Positions 10,627 to 21,236 of a stretch of 64,000 nt of DNA are shown here, piece after piece. A program made the position numbers and the translations under genes. The notes beneath the pieces are model-generated. The model saw only the letters and a list, made by a program, of their open reading frames with translations, had not been told where the DNA came from and did no database searches. The stretch comes from Lepus europaeus (Eukaryota > Chordata > Mammalia > Lagomorpha > Leporidae). Location: contig NC_084827.1 in NCBI RefSeq assembly GCF_033115175.1, forward strand, positions 62,495,201-62,559,200, written 5' to 3'. Numbering within the stretch: the first letter of the stretch is position 1; each line of letters starts with the position of its first letter.

Positions 10627-10904
10627 AAATTCTCTACTGTTGGCACCATTAACCTATGACTTTGGGATTTGAACTCCTGTATGAGTTTAGGGGCCAAACT
10701 GTATTCCAGCCATAGCAATGACCATGGGCAGCAGCAGATAGAGCAGAGGCAACCATGGAAGAGGGCGCTGCAAGCACAGGGGCAGGGGTGGGCAGGGCGC
10801 GTGGGGACCCTCCATTCTGGAGCTGAGCTTGGTGGGAAGGAAAAGTCGGCAAGGGGGGAACAGGCAGGGTGGGCTTCCCTGATGGGAGCTGATCGGTCTG
10901 CTTA

Positions 10905-11290
10905 CCATTGCTGTGGCCAAACACCCGAGGTGGGGCCATTGGTGAAGAAAAGGGGACTCGCTTCACTCACAGCTTTAGAGATTCAACAGCATGGCACCCA
11001 CATGCTTCCTGCCCTGTGCCACGTGGCAGGCAGCACGGGGCAGGAGCGTGTGCAAGAGGGAGCAGTCACATGGCAAGATAGGACAGGAAGTGAGAGCAGA
11101 GAGGGGGCCAGTCTTCCTCTTTCCCAAGAACCCTCTCCAGGCAGCTTACTAGAGTCCCTGGAGAGCTACATTAATCCCTTCCTGGGGGTGGTGGGCAGCA
11201 CCCCTTAACCTCATTAACCTGAATGGAGCCCCACCTCTGTGTGACCCTACCACCTCCCACCACTACTGGGGACACAGGCAAACCACGTCC
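10905..11290 (+). mobile_element. Possible ancient interspersed repeat
   Basis: TTGCTGTGGCCAAACACC, TTCACTCACAGCTTTAGAG, GGCAGGAGCGTGTGC, ACATTAATCCCTTCC and GGAGCCCCACCTC recall an old repeat whose better copies start with CTGCCATAACA and end with a CACCTCC block. The assignment is uncertain and I do not name the family. Confidence 0.35.
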
Positions 11291-11574
11291 CCAGTGCTCT
11301 GAGAAGGTGCTAAGCACCTGTTAGTTTGCAGGAGAAGGAGACTGTGGAGGCACTGGCTGCAGCTCCAATGGCAGGCTCTGGGCCAACACAGGGAAAGGGC
11401 AGAGCAGGAGGAGAGTGAGCAGGAGCCGGGAGGAGCTGTTACAGGGTTGGCACAGCCGAGGCTCCGTGGCTGGTCAGATGGGGTGTGTGAGAAGACAGAA
11501 GGATGCTAGGAGAAATGGACTCCGCTCAGCACGCCTTGTCTCCTTCCTGAGCTTCTACAGCATGCTACACCTTC
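11291..11574. other. Non-repeat DNA
   Basis: Nothing recognisable, and no splice or RNA signals. Confidence 0.4.
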
Positions 11575-11654
11575 AGTCGGGGAGCGAATGAACAAATTGA
11601 TAGAAGATCTCTTTCTCCCCTTCTTATTCTGCCTTTCAAATGCATAAAACAAAT
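11575..11654 (+). mobile_element. C-type SINE 3'-end fragment
   Basis: TCGGGGAGCGAATGAACAAA, AGAAGATCTCTTTCTCCCC and GCCTTTCAAATGCATAAAAC are the SINE 3' third only. A complete plus copy follows directly. Confidence 0.75.
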
Positions 11655-11980
11655 CCGGGCCAGCACTGTGGCACAGCGGGTTAATGCCCTGGACTGAAGC
11701 GCTGGCATTCCATATGGGTGCTGGTTCTAGTCCCGGCTGCTCCTCTTTCCATCCAGCTCTCTGCTATGGCCTGGGAAAGCAGTAGAAGATGGCCCAAGTC
11801 TTTAGGCCCCTGCACCTGCATGGGAGACCCGGAAGAAGCTCCTGGCTCCTGGCTTCAGATCAGTGCAGCTCTGGCCGTTGCGGCCATCTGGGGAGTGAAC
11901 TAGCAGATGGAAGACCCCTCTCTTTGTCTCTACCTCTCTCTGTAACTCTGTCTTTCAAATAAAATGTATCTTTACCAAAA
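11655..11980 (+). mobile_element. C-type SINE, full-length
   Basis: Head CCGGGCCAGCACTGTGGCAC, GGTTCTAGTCCCGGCTGCTC at 11725, CTATGGCCTGGGAAAGCAGT, GCGGCCATCTGGGGAGTGAA and tail AAATAAAATGTATC. Confidence 0.92.
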
Positions 11981-12015
11981 AAATCAAATGCTATAAAAAA
12001 AAATCTTTAAAACTA

Positions 12016-12085
12016 CCAGGTGGGAGCTGGGAGCTCAATCCAGGTCTCACCCACGGGTGGCAGGAACTTGAGCCCTCACCAGTGA
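12016..12085 (-). mobile_element. C-type SINE fragment
   Basis: GGAGCTGGGAGCTCAATCCA, GGTCTCACCCACGGGTGGCA and GGAACTTGAGCC correspond to the middle of an older minus SINE. Both ends are missing. Confidence 0.6.
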
Positions 12086-13369
12086 GCTTTGATGTGGGAT
12101 ATCACCATCAGGCCAGATTCCCACTGCATAGAGGGGGCAGTTGAAGCTCAGATTGGTTAAGGGGCCAGCAGACAGGAGCTCCAGTTCCCAGTGGGTGGTG
12201 CTGAAGAGGGGCGGGGGGGGGGGGCTCCCCATGGCTGCTGGGGAGGCAGCTCTGGACACGCGCTGCTGGCAGGACCAGCTCCTCGCCATCTGCTGCGGGA
12301 AGTCCTCTCTGCTGACGATCCACAGAGGAGGAACCAAAAAGTGGCTTCTCCCACAGTGAGCTCATGCTCTCTTGTCAGATTTCCCTGTGATGATGAGATA
12401 AGAAGGAAAAAATGGCAGAATTTCAAGTTACACCCAAACCACCAAGAATCCTTCCCGGTCTCCAGCACCCAAGGGCTGTTTAGCCCCATGCCTGCCTTCA
12501 CCCCCCACATCGCCCCTCCCTCCCCCTGCCCTTCCCCCCCAACATCACCCCCAACCCCACCCCTGGCCCAGGACCTCCCCCAGCCTGGCTCCTCCTGACT
12601 GGAGCCAGCAGGAGCTCAGAGCAAGCCCCACCCAGAGCTGGAGAGCAACTTTCCAGTGTCCTGGGTTCTTCAGTGAATGCCCATAGGAGCGGGAAGCTGA
12701 GGCCCGGGTTACAAGGACTTGGGTTTGGCACAGCCAAGCTCCTCTGCACGACTCTTTCCCAGGTCCTTGGTCCTTGGAAACCACGCACATGGTAACACAG
12801 GGAACCGTGTGACCCCCCAGGATGGGCGGGGGGTCCCCGGAAGGAAGCAGAATGAGCCAGGAACTCGGCCAGGGTAGACAGAGGGGTTCTGTGTGCTTCC
12901 TGGTGCTCCTCAAAGTTCATTCGGTTCCCGAACTGTCACCTGAAAATTTCTAACAAGAATCTGGATTTTTCATTTTTTTGCATGAATGTTTGTACTATCT
13001 CCCCTGTTTCGCTGGTGGTCTCTGTCTACCCACCAGGAATCCTCGGTGGGAGTCCCCAGCTAGAGGCAGAGCCTTCTCTGGGAGCAGGAAGCTGGCTTTG
13101 CTGCAGGAAACCTGTGAACCACCACGCCAGTATCCTCCCTCCCTGAGCACAGGGCTGCCCAGGTCTCTCTCTCTCTCTCTCTGCCAGCTGGGAGCAGAGG
13201 CTGGGTCGGTGTGTGGGGGCGGAGGGAGGATCAGAACAGACACCTGCCTGGTGGTGTCTCCCTGAACCCGCAGACTGCCCTGAGCACCCCCTGACTCAGA
13301 GAGGGGGGCTCCCAGCTGCCCTCCCTCCCCAAGTGTCCTGGATGCTTTATGAAATTCTTATAAATGCAT
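12086..13369. other. Non-repeat DNA with homopolymer runs
   Basis: A G12 run at 12213-12224 and a C-rich stretch at 12500-12600. Open frames here are compositional (Pro- and Gly-rich). No gene recognised. Confidence 0.45.
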
Positions 13370-13407
13370 GATTTTTTTTTTAAATTTTGGAAGCAGAGAG
13401 AAGGTAG

Positions 13408-13457
<50 letters not shown>

Positions 13458-13685
13458 TTGCTGCTCGCTGGTTCACTCTCTAAATACCTGAAATGGCCAG
13501 AGCTGGATGGGGACCAAAGTCAGAAGCCAGGAACTCAGGTCTCCTATGAGGGAGACAGGAACCCAAATGCTTGAGCCATCACCTTCTACCTCCCAGGGTC
13601 TACCCAATAAGGAGGCTGGAGTCAGGACTCCCAGCCTGGAATTGATCCCAGGTACCCAGAAGTGGGATGCATGTATGCTAGCTGA
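13370..13685 (-). mobile_element. Old C-type SINE with expanded GA tract
   Basis: T-rich tail at 13370, (AG)n at 13413-13454, then AACTCAGGTCTCCTATGAGG, TACCTCCCAGGGTCTACCC and a diverged head ending near GGGATGCATG. Confidence 0.78.
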
Positions 13686-13724
13686 TATTATTTTTGTGGT
13701 TGTTATGGTAGCTTTATTCTTTTT

Positions 13725-13773
13725 AGAAGCTTACTTATTACTTTTTATTTATTTGAAAAGCAGAGAGAGAGAG

Positions 13774-13827
<54 letters not shown>

Positions 13828-14048
13828 TTCATCCACCTGCTCATCATCCCCCAAATTCTCCCAATAGCCAGGAACTCCATCCAGGTCTCTCCCATGGGTG
13901 GCAGGGACCCAAGAACTTGAGCCGTCACCTGTTGTCCCCCAAGAAGCACATTAGCAGGAAGCTGCATTGGAAGTGGGAGTAACATTGAACCCCGGCACTC
14001 AGATAAGGCATGTGGTTGCTCCTAGCTCACACCCCAGTGCCTGGCCCC
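13725..14048 (-). mobile_element. Old C-type SINE with long GA tract
   Basis: Tail TTTTTATTTATTTGAAAAGC, GA-rich at 13762-13824 with a pure (GA)n at 13781-13824, the largest uninterrupted one in the window, then GGAACTCCATCCAGGTCTCT and head CCAGTGCCTGGCCCC. Confidence 0.85.
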
Positions 14049-14244
14049 TACCCAGCATGTTAACTTGGCTAACTAGCCTCCCACCCTCTCCCCTGGTCCT
14101 TTTAAGGCATCCTTAAATCTTGGCATCCGCTTGCTCTGCCGGACAAGCCTCCACTCCTCCCCCAGCCCTGTAGTCTGGGTTTATGACGCTAACACAAAGA
14201 TTAAGTGCGAATCCTTTGGCAAGTCTGGAAAACACCAGGATGGA

Positions 14245-14572
14245 GCTTGCATTCTTTTGCTCAGGCTGCCATAACAGATACCTACCACAAGCTGAACAGC
14301 TCGAGCTACAGAGATGTACTGTCTCGTGGCTCTGGAAGCTACAGGTTCAAGATGCATGAGTTGGCAGGATTGGGTTCTTCTGAGGGCTGTGGGGGACAGG
14401 GTGCTCTCCCTGGGCCCCTGATGGGGGCGGGCTCAGCTGTGGAAGCATCGCCCTCACCTGTTCTTCTCCCGGTGTGTGCATGTCTGCATCCACATGTCCC
14501 CACTGTATAAGGACATCGGGCATATTGGATGGGGACTTGCTTTTTTGGCTTCAATTTTTAAAAAAGATTATT
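14245..14572 (+). mobile_element. Ancient interspersed repeat, left part
   Basis: TTGCTCAGGCTGCCATAACA, GATACCTACCACAAGCTGAA, GTGGCTCTGGAAGCTACAGG then TCAAGATGCATGAGTTGGCA follow the order of a common mammalian repeat. The other end seems to be at 15548-15690, separated by SINE insertions. Family not named. Confidence 0.5.
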
Positions 14573-14832
14573 TCGGGACCCATGTTGTGACACAGCTGGT
14601 TAAGCCACTGCCTGGGACACCAGCACCCTGTATGACCAGTCGTTCAAGTCCCAGCTGCTCCTCTTCCCATCCACCTGGGAGCGCAGAGGAAGATGGCCCA
14701 CATGCTTGGAACTTTGCCACCCATGTGGGAGACCCAGATGGAGTCAGTGGTGGCACTTGTGGCCATTTGAGGCATGAATCAGTGAATGAAAGATCTCACT
14801 TGCTCGCTCACTCCCCCCCCCCACGTCACTGC
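14573..14832 (+). mobile_element. Older C-type SINE, split by the next element
   Basis: Head TTCGGGACCCATGTTGTGAC, GTTCAAGTCCCAGCTGCTCC, body CACCCATGTGGGAGACCCAG, a C10 run at 14812. Its 3' end (TCACTGCCTTTCAAATACAC) is found at 15179-15205 beyond the minus insertion, and TCACTGCCTTT is present on both sides as the target-site duplication. Confidence 0.85.
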
Positions 14833-15176
14833 CTTTTTTTTTTTTTTAATTTGAAAGGCAGAGAGTTACACAGAGGCAGAGGCAGAGAGAGAGAGACAGA
14901 GAGAGAGAATATGATAGATCTTCCATCCGCTGGTTCACTCCCCAAGTGGCTGCAATGACCAGAGCGGGGCTGACCCAAAGCCAGGAGCCAGGAGCTTCTT
15001 CTGGGTCTCCCACATGGGTGCAGGGGCCCAAGCACTTGGGCCATCTTCCACTGCTTTCCCAGGCCATAGCAGAGAGCTGGATTGGAAGAGGAGCATAAGG
15101 GACTTGAACTTGTGCCCATATGGGATGCCGGCACTGTGGGCTGTGGATTTACCTGCAAGGCCACAGTGCTGGCCTC
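14833..15176 (-). mobile_element. C-type SINE nested in a plus SINE tail
   Basis: T-rich tail at 14833, GAAAGGCAGAGAGTTACACA, body at 14935-15080, CCCATATGGGATGCCGGCAC and head CCACAGTGCTGGCCTC. Confidence 0.92.
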
Positions 15177-15214
15177 TTTTCACTGCCTTTCAAATACACT
15201 TTAAAAGATAAATA
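15177..15214 (+). mobile_element. 3' remnant of the 14573 SINE
   Basis: TTTTCACTGCCTTTCAAATA and the following A-rich bases complete the plus SINE interrupted at 14832. Confidence 0.75.
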
Positions 15215-15547
15215 TTCAAAAATGTATTTATTTATTTGAGAGGCAGAACTGCTGAGAGAGAGCCAGAGCCAGAGCCAGAGGTGAAGAGTCTCATCCACCA
15301 ATTTATGCCCCAAATGCCCACAACAACCTGGGTTGAGCAGACCCCAACCTGGGATTCCAGGCTCAAACCTGGTCTCCCATATGTGAGGTAGGAATCTAAT
15401 TATTTGAGCTATCACTGCTGTTCCCAGGGTTTGCCTTAGCAGCCAGTTAGGATAAGAAGCTGGGGCCAGGTACAGAACCATGTCACTCTGACATGGTCTG
15501 GGGATCTTAACCAGTGTCTTAACCGCCAGGCTAAACACCTGCCCCCA
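15215..15547 (-). mobile_element. Old C-type SINE
   Basis: Tail AAAAATGTATTTATTTATTT, GAGAGGCAGAACTGCTGAGA, CAAACCTGGTCTCCCATATG, GGTTTGCCTTAGCAGCCAG and head AGGCTAAACACCTGCCCCC. Confidence 0.82.
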
Positions 15548-15690
15548 GGTTCTCATTTTAACTTTAGCTAATTACCTCTGCAACAACCCGATTTCCAAAC
15601 AAGACCACATTCTGAGAGACGGGGTATCAGGACTTCATCCTATAGGATTTGGGGGACACGATCCAACCCATAATGGGAGAGAACCCAGAG
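15548..15690 (+). mobile_element. Ancient interspersed repeat, right part
   Basis: CTAATTACCTCTGCAACAAC, CCGATTTCCAAACAAGACCA and GGATTTGGGGGACACGATCC match the end order of the repeat begun at 14245. The two halves are about 1 kb apart because of three SINEs. Confidence 0.5.
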
Positions 15691-16225
15691 GCAGGGAAGG
15701 GAGCGAGGCCCTATGAAGAATGTACTACCAAACAGGTCTCCATGTGGGCAGCTGGAATCCCATGGGAACCTCTGAATAAAGTGAGGGTGCAAGAGCTAAG
15801 GGAGCACATGCATTACTGGAGTGGCCAAGGCCCTCATCCCCTGGGGCTGCTGGCTGGCATGCAGGCCGGGTGGCCTCCAGTGTCCTGGGGTCCCCAGACA
15901 GACATAGGTGCTGGCAGTTGGAAGCTGGGCCTAGGCCAGGGTGCACAAGATGGAAAGAAATGAATGACGGAATGTGGACAGGGCACCGATATGTCACGCT
16001 TGTCCCTTGCCTCAGCTCCCAGCTCCTTCCTGGTCACCCACATCTATGCGTGTGATTGGCAGCTGGACTGTCACATGTCACCCGTCTTCAGTGACGATGG
16101 GTCTCAGGGTCCCCACAAGCTCTGTCTGGATTTGATAGATATTCACCATCTACTAGGTTACACCTGGGAAGATGCACCTCCGTGCTGTTTGCATTCCCTG
16201 TCTCCACGGCGAGCTGCCCTCTTGC
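15691..16225. other. Non-repeat DNA
   Basis: No exon or repeat recognised. Confidence 0.4.
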
Positions 16226-16482
16226 TATGATACATACTGTTTGAAACCTACCTTTCTTTTTGGATATGTTTCCATATTGCCAGGTAGATGGCTACCATTT
16301 GTTTTAAGAGCTTCCTAATAGCCCAGGATGAGCATGTGACATGATGTATTCTTCCGCTGAGGGATGTACAGATTGTTCCATTTCTTCTATTGCTAGGAAT
16401 GCCACAAAGGACACTTGGGTGCACGATAGATTTCTAGAACTACTGAGATGTCGAGTAGCATGTGCCTACTTTTAAATTTCTT
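16226..16482 (-). mobile_element. LINE-like relic
   Basis: TGTTTCCATATTGCCAGGTA, GAGCTTCCTAATAGCCCAGG, GAGGGATGTACAGATTGTTCC and TTGCTAGGAATGCC follow the antisense order of old L1-type 3' ends in mammals. No open reading frame survives. Confidence 0.5.
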
Positions 16483-16524
16483 TTTAAAAAAGATTTTATT
16501 TATTTATTTGAGAGGTAGAACTAC

Positions 16525-16563
<39 letters not shown>

Positions 16564-16828
16564 AGAATGTTCCATCTGCTGGCTTACTCTCCAAATGGCT
16601 GCAATGGCGGGAGCTGGGCTGATCTGAAGCCAGGAGCCAGGAACTTCTTCCAGGTCTCCCATGAGGGTGCAGAGGCCCAAGGCCTTGGGCCATCTTCTAC
16701 TGCTTTCCCAGGTGCACTAGCAGGGAGCTGAATTGGAAGTGGAATAGCTGGGACTTGAACTGGAGCCCATATGGGATGCCAGCACTAGTGGTGGTGGCTT
16801 TACCTGCTATGCCACAGCACCAGCTCCT
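16483..16828 (-). mobile_element. C-type SINE inserted between LINE relics
   Basis: Tail TTTTTAAAAAAGATTTTATT, GA-rich interrupted tract at 16525-16562, body at 16570-16700 and head CCACAGCACCAGCTCC. Confidence 0.9.
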
Positions 16829-17436
16829 TTAAGTTTTATTTTTGACAGACACATCATAATTGCACATATTTCTGGAATACAACGTGATGTTTCAATGTAT
16901 GTGTACATTGTATCATGATGAAATTGGGGGTAATTAGTGTATCTATCACTCAGACATTTATCACTTCTTTGTGATGAGAACACTGAAAAACCTCTCTTCC
17001 AACTACCTTCTATACCATGTGCTATTGTCAGCTATAGTCTCCTTGCTATGCAATCAAACCTTGTCAGTCCCATCCAACTGTAACTGTGTACCCACTGACC
17101 AGCCTCTCCCACCCCCACTCTAGCCCCTCTGCAGCCTCTGGTAATCCCTTTTCCACTCTCTGCTTCTATGAGAGTGTACAGATGAGTGAGGTCATATGGA
17201 GTTTCTCTCTGTGCCTGGTTTATTTTGCTTAGTGCCCCCCAGGTTCATCCACGGTGCCACAAATGACAGGATGTTACCCAGCCTAAGTTTTCTGAAGGGT
17301 GTCCACTGTGCGTAAACACACATTTCTCAGCCTGTTTCTGTATCTTGCCTGTTGTGAGTGCTGACATTTCTTTGACTCATTTCATTTTCTTTGCATATAC
17401 TCACTCAGGAGTGAGTCTGTTGTATCTTACGGTAGT
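16829..17436 (-). mobile_element. LINE1 3'-end relic
   Basis: Antisense L1 wording: CACATCATAATTGCACATAT, AACGTGATGTTTCAATGTAT, TATCACTCAGACATTTATCA, GTGCCTGGTTTATTTTGCTT, CCAGGTTCATCCACGGTGCC, ACAAATGACAGGATGTTACC. It covers the 3' UTR and the end of ORF2, already full of stops. It continues after the nested SINEs at 18165-18181 and 18471-18612. Confidence 0.82.
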
Positions 17437-17802
17437 TTTTTTTTTTTTTTTAATTTTTGACAGGCAGAGTGGACAGTGAGAGAGAGAGAGACAGAGAGAA
17501 AGGTCTTCCTTTTCCATTGGTTCACTGCCCAATGGCTGCCGCGGCCGGCGCACTGAGGCCGGCACACTGAGGCCGGCACACTGCGCTGTTCCGATGGCAG
17601 GAGCCAGGTGCTTCTCCTGGTCTCCCATGGGGTGCAGGGCCCAAGTACTTGGGCCATCCTCCACTGCACTCCCTGGCCACAGCAGAGAGCTGGCCTGGAA
17701 GAGGGGCAACCGGGACAGAATCCGGCGCCCCAACCGGACTAGAACCCGGTGTGCTGGCGCCGCTAGGCGGAGGATTAACCTATTGAGCTGCAGCGCCGGC
17801 CT
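17437..17802 (-). mobile_element. Young C-type SINE with head duplication
   Basis: T-rich tail, GACAGGCAGAGTGGACAGTG, CCCATGGGGTGCAGGGCCC and head CTGCAGCGCCGGCC. At 17551-17578 the 14-mer CACTGAGGCCGGCA is present twice in tandem, with a third partial unit. It sits in the L1; GGTAGTT before it is repeated after the next SINE. Confidence 0.92.
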
Positions 17803-17864
17803 TTTTTTTTATTTTAAGATTTATTTCTTTATTTGAAAGGCAGAGTTACAGAGAGGCAGAGGCG

Positions 17865-17898
<34 letters not shown>

Positions 17899-18164
17899 GA
17901 GAGAGGTGTCTTCTATCCTCTGGTTCACTCCTCAAATAGCCACAACAGCCAGAGCTGGGCCAGGCTAAAGCCAGGAGCCAGGCGCTTCCTCCAGGTCTCC
18001 CACACTGTGCAGGGGCCAAAGCACTTGGGCCATCTTCCACTGCTTTCCCAGGCCATAGCAGAGAGCTGGATCAGAAGTAGCGCAGCAGGGATTGGAACCA
18101 GCGCCTATATGGGATGCTGGCATGCAGGCGGCAGCTTCACCCACTGCACCACAGCGCCAGCCCC
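17803..18164 (-). mobile_element. C-type SINE adjacent to the previous one
   Basis: Tail TTTTATTTTAAGATTTATTT, (GA)n near 17869-17905, body at 17925-18080 and head CCACAGCGCCAGCCCC. Together with 17437-17802 it splits the L1 between CGGTAGTT (17430) and TGGTAGTTCT (18168). Confidence 0.92.
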
Positions 18165-18181
18165 TTGGTAGTTCTATTTTT

Positions 18182-18470
18182 TAAAATTGTATCTATGTAT
18201 TTGAGAAAGAGAGGGAGAGAGGGGGAGAGAAAGAGAGAGAGAGCGCGCTCTCAACCTCTGGCTCACTCCCTAAACACCTGCAACAGCTTGGGACTGGGCT
18301 AGGCCAAAACCAGGAATTTGGAACTCCCAGGACTCCCACACTGGGGGACAGAAACCCATTACTGGAGCCATTACTACTGCCTCCCAGGGTGTGCACTAGC
18401 AGGAAGCTGGAGTCAGGAGCTGGAGATTGGACCTTGAACCAGACCCTCCTATAAGGGACACTGGCATCCT
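18182..18470 (-). mobile_element. Old C-type SINE inside the L1
   Basis: Tail AAAATTGTATCTATGTATTT, GA-rich stretch to 18243, CTCACTCCCTAAACACCTGC, TGCCTCCCAGGGTGTGCACT and head side GACACTGGCATCC. Confidence 0.8.
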
Positions 18471-18612
18471 AATTGCTGTTTTTAGCTTTGTAAGGAAATG
18501 CTGCACTGTTTTCCCTCACTGCCTTCATCTCCAGTCCCATATACATGTGTAAGAGCCCCTTCTCCACGGCCGCCAGCATTAGTTTTGGTTGTTTTGGTTT
18601 TGGCTTTGGGGA
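18471..18612 (-). mobile_element. LINE1 relic, continuation
   Basis: AATGCTGCACTGTTTTCCCT, CAGTCCCATATACATGTGTA and TTCTCCACGGCCGCCAGCAT continue the antisense ORF2 end begun at 16829, in the right order. Confidence 0.7.
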
Positions 18613-18740
18613 TGGTTCTCTTATTTGACAAGCACTTCTAGACCTCTACTTTGTGGCAGGCTGTGGGCTAAGTGCTGTGGGTAGGGAGAAAGCAGTGCAG
18701 TCAGCAACACCTCTGAGTAGCTTGCGATCTCAGGGCAAGG
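18613..18740 (+). mobile_element. LINE2-like relic
   Basis: TTGACAAGCACTTCTAGACC, TGTGGCAGGCTGTGGGCTAA and GTGCTGTGGGTAGGGAGAAA follow the common L2-type wording for TATGTGCCAGGCACTGTGC. Confidence 0.5.
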
Positions 18741-20233
18741 TGGGTAAACACAGGGTAAGCCGCCTGGAAGAAGCATCTAATCTTGTCCAGCCAGAGAGGA
18801 GAGTTGGGGAGGGGAGTTCTGGGTGGGGTGCTCCCCAGAGCAGAGCGATGCAGCCAAGGCAAGGTGCATGGTGCGTGGGAGACACAAAGCGTGGAGGCAC
18901 GGTGCTGTGTTTTAGTGGTTAAGTGTGGAACCAGCAGCAGGGACCGGCTTGGGGCAGGGGCGCAGGGGCTAGAGGGGCTGGGATGGGCTCTCCAGACTTC
19001 CTCATTCCTAAGCCGCCACCTGGCCAAGCCTGCAGGGTGCCTCTGCAGACAGGCAGCAGCAGGCATGGGAGGGTCTAGGATCCTGCCAGCCCCGTTTCTT
19101 TCTCAGATTGGGCCCCCCAGGCAGCAGACAGTAGATCGGCACCTTCCCAAGGGCTGCTGGCTCTCACCAGGGTTCCGTCCTGAGCACCAGCCAGAAGGGG
19201 GAAACCAAGGCAGCCCGGGATCTCAGAGAAGCAGGACTTGAGGCACACAAGGTCCAGTTCAAGGCGTCCACACCAGACTTGGAAACAGGGGTCCAGAGTG
19301 AGACGTGAATCGTCCAAGTCCACACAACGACCTGGGGATTTGGGGAACACCGTTGTTACCGATTCAAACTTGACATTTCTCATACACGAGCTTGTGATAC
19401 GCCAGATGCTGGCTTATTAAGCCCCCGTTAGTAAGATTCTGAGTTCATCATTGTAAAAGCTGGTTCTGAGGTAGGCACTGTTTCCTGTCCCTCCCTACTG
19501 GACACACGAAGTTGAGGCTGGCTTCTGGTGGGGGTGGGGGAGGGGATGCACTCCAAGAAGGGGCCCAAACTGTGACCCTGGCCACACCGGGATGAGGCGT
19601 GCAGCTTGGACAGGGTGGGGGCCGGGAGCCAGCCAGGCCTCCCACATCTTGCCTTGGCTAAGGCCCAGAGAGAGACAGGAACAGACAGGAGCTCCTGGGA
19701 GCTGGTGGGTGGTGGTGGTGGTGGTGGTGCCTGTCTGCGGGGGATGTGATCAAAGGGCAGGGCGGGAGGCTGCTGAGCGGTGCTGGTGCCGAGTGAGCAA
19801 AGGAGCGAGCAGCGGCTTGAAGGCCAGAGAGGCCTGGCAGAGGGCCACCAACCCACACGATGCCCACCTTCTGCCTCAGTGCCCCAGCCAGGACACCAAA
19901 CCAAGGGCAGTGACTGTCAGCTGGTTCAAACCCACTGGCCCCAAACTTGCCCTTGTCTCCCAGTCCCACACCCAGGGCTGCCCGCAAACCAAGGGGTGGT
20001 CTGGGAGCACCCAGTGAGTCCCTGCTGACCTCCCCTGGAAGCACAGGTCCATGGCTACCTGCAGCCAGTGTGTGGCCTTCCTAGCAGCTCTGCGACAAGG
20101 AGGCCTTGGGCCTCAGCATGTCCTTGCCTCTACCAGCACCTGAGACTGCATCTGATAGAGGAGACTGGGGAGCCTGGGTCCTGCTGTTCTAGATTCCAAG
20201 GCCAAGAAAACACATACAAAGACAGAGAGAGTT
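18741..20233. other. Non-repeat DNA
   Basis: No exon recognised. A (GGT)n run lies at 19703-19729. 19470-19520 may be a weak L2/MIR trace. Open frames of 120-160 codons overlap on both strands without motifs. Confidence 0.45.
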
Positions 20234-20256
20234 TAACCCTAACCCTAACCCTAACC
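20234..20256 (+). repeat. Short interstitial telomeric repeat
   Basis: Three complete TAACCC units plus TAACC, 23 bp with no mismatch, followed by ACCTCCC. This is the vertebrate telomere repeat in C-strand orientation. It is far from a chromosome end as far as this window shows, with ordinary DNA on both sides. Confidence 0.9.
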
Positions 20257-20387
20257 ACCTCCCCCCGACCAGCCCCTGTGCCCTCTGGGTAGAAGGAGCC
20301 CAAGAACCCAGGGCTTGCTGAGGGTGCCCAGACACCTCATGGTAGAGCCAGCCTGGACCTCCCAGCCAGGGCTCTGTCCACGCTTGT

Positions 20388-20461
20388 GTTAGTTTTCTGC
20401 AGCTGCCATAGCAACCTGCTACAAACTGAGTGACTTACTGTGACACATGCTTGTTCTCTCG
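20388..20461 (+). mobile_element. Ancient interspersed repeat, start fragment
   Basis: GTGTTAGTTTTCTGCAGCTG, CCATAGCAACCTGCTACAAA and CTGAGTGACTT match the opening of the repeat seen at 14245. Confidence 0.5.
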
Positions 20462-20552
20462 CTGTGGAGCAGCAGGAACTAGAACCGGCACCCATAGGGG
20501 ATGCTGGCACGGCAGGTGGTGGCTTTACCTGCTATGCCATAGTGCTGGTCCC
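20462..20552 (-). mobile_element. C-type SINE head fragment
   Basis: Only the 5' third is left: AACTAGAACCGGCACCCATA (reverse B box) and GCCATAGTGCTGGTCCC. The tail side is lost. Confidence 0.8.
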
Positions 20553-20662
20553 TTGTTTTGATTTTTGTGCTTTATTTTGTTGGTCTTTTCTCTCATTCAT
20601 CAACACCAAATAGTTTTCACTATAGAGACTTACATATAATATGTTCGAAAAGTTGACAGACC

Positions 20663-20987
20663 TGGGGCCAGTGCTGTGGTATAGCAGACTAAGCCTCCGC
20701 ATATGGTGCTGGCATCCTGTAGGGGCACTGGTTTGAGTCCCAGTTGCTACTCTTCTGATCCAGCTCTCTGCTATGGCCTGGGAAAGCAGTAGAGGCTGGC
20801 CCATAGTGTTTGGGCCCCTACACCCATGTGGGAGACCCAGAGGAAGCGCTTGGCTTTGGATCAGCTCAGCTCTGGCTGTTGCAGCCATTTGGGGAGTGAA
20901 CCAGCAGATGGAAGACCTTTTTCTCTGTCTCTCCCTCTCTCTGTCTACAGTTCTGCCTCTCAAATAAATAAATAAATCTGTTTTATT
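20663..20987 (+). mobile_element. C-type SINE with perfect 15-bp TSD
   Basis: Head TGGGGCCAGTGCTGTGGTAT to tail AAATAAATAAATCTGTTTTAT. AAAAGTTGACAGACC at 20648-20662 is repeated exactly at 20988-21002, as expected of L1-driven retroposition at an AAAA-type nick site. Confidence 0.95.
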
Positions 20988-21105
20988 AAAAGTTGACAGA
21001 CCGGACTGGGTTCTCTCCCCGAGAAAAGATGCTTCTCTTTTGGAGAGTTTTCGTCACTATTCCCAAGTCTTTGTTCATCCACATGAGCTGAATAATCATG
21101 AGCTC

Positions 21106-21236
21106 GGGGCCAGCGCCTTGGCTCACTTGGTTAATCCTCCACCTGCGGCGCTGGCATCCCATATGGGCGCCGATTCTAGTTCCAGTTGCTCCTCTTCCAG
21201 TCCAGCTCTCTGCTGTGGCCCGGGAGGGCAGTGGAG
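21106..21236 (+). mobile_element. C-type SINE, left part, split by an LTR
   Basis: Head GGGGCCAGCGCCTTGGCTCA, CCCATATGGGCGCCGATTCTA, CTGCTGTGGCCCGGGAGGGC, stopping at GCAGTGGAG. The rest follows at 21661 after the LTR. Confidence 0.93.

Noticed and set aside
13413..13824. GA-rich arrays as CRISPR-like repeats
   Set aside because: These are microsatellites inside SINEs, with no spacers, in a mammalian genome.
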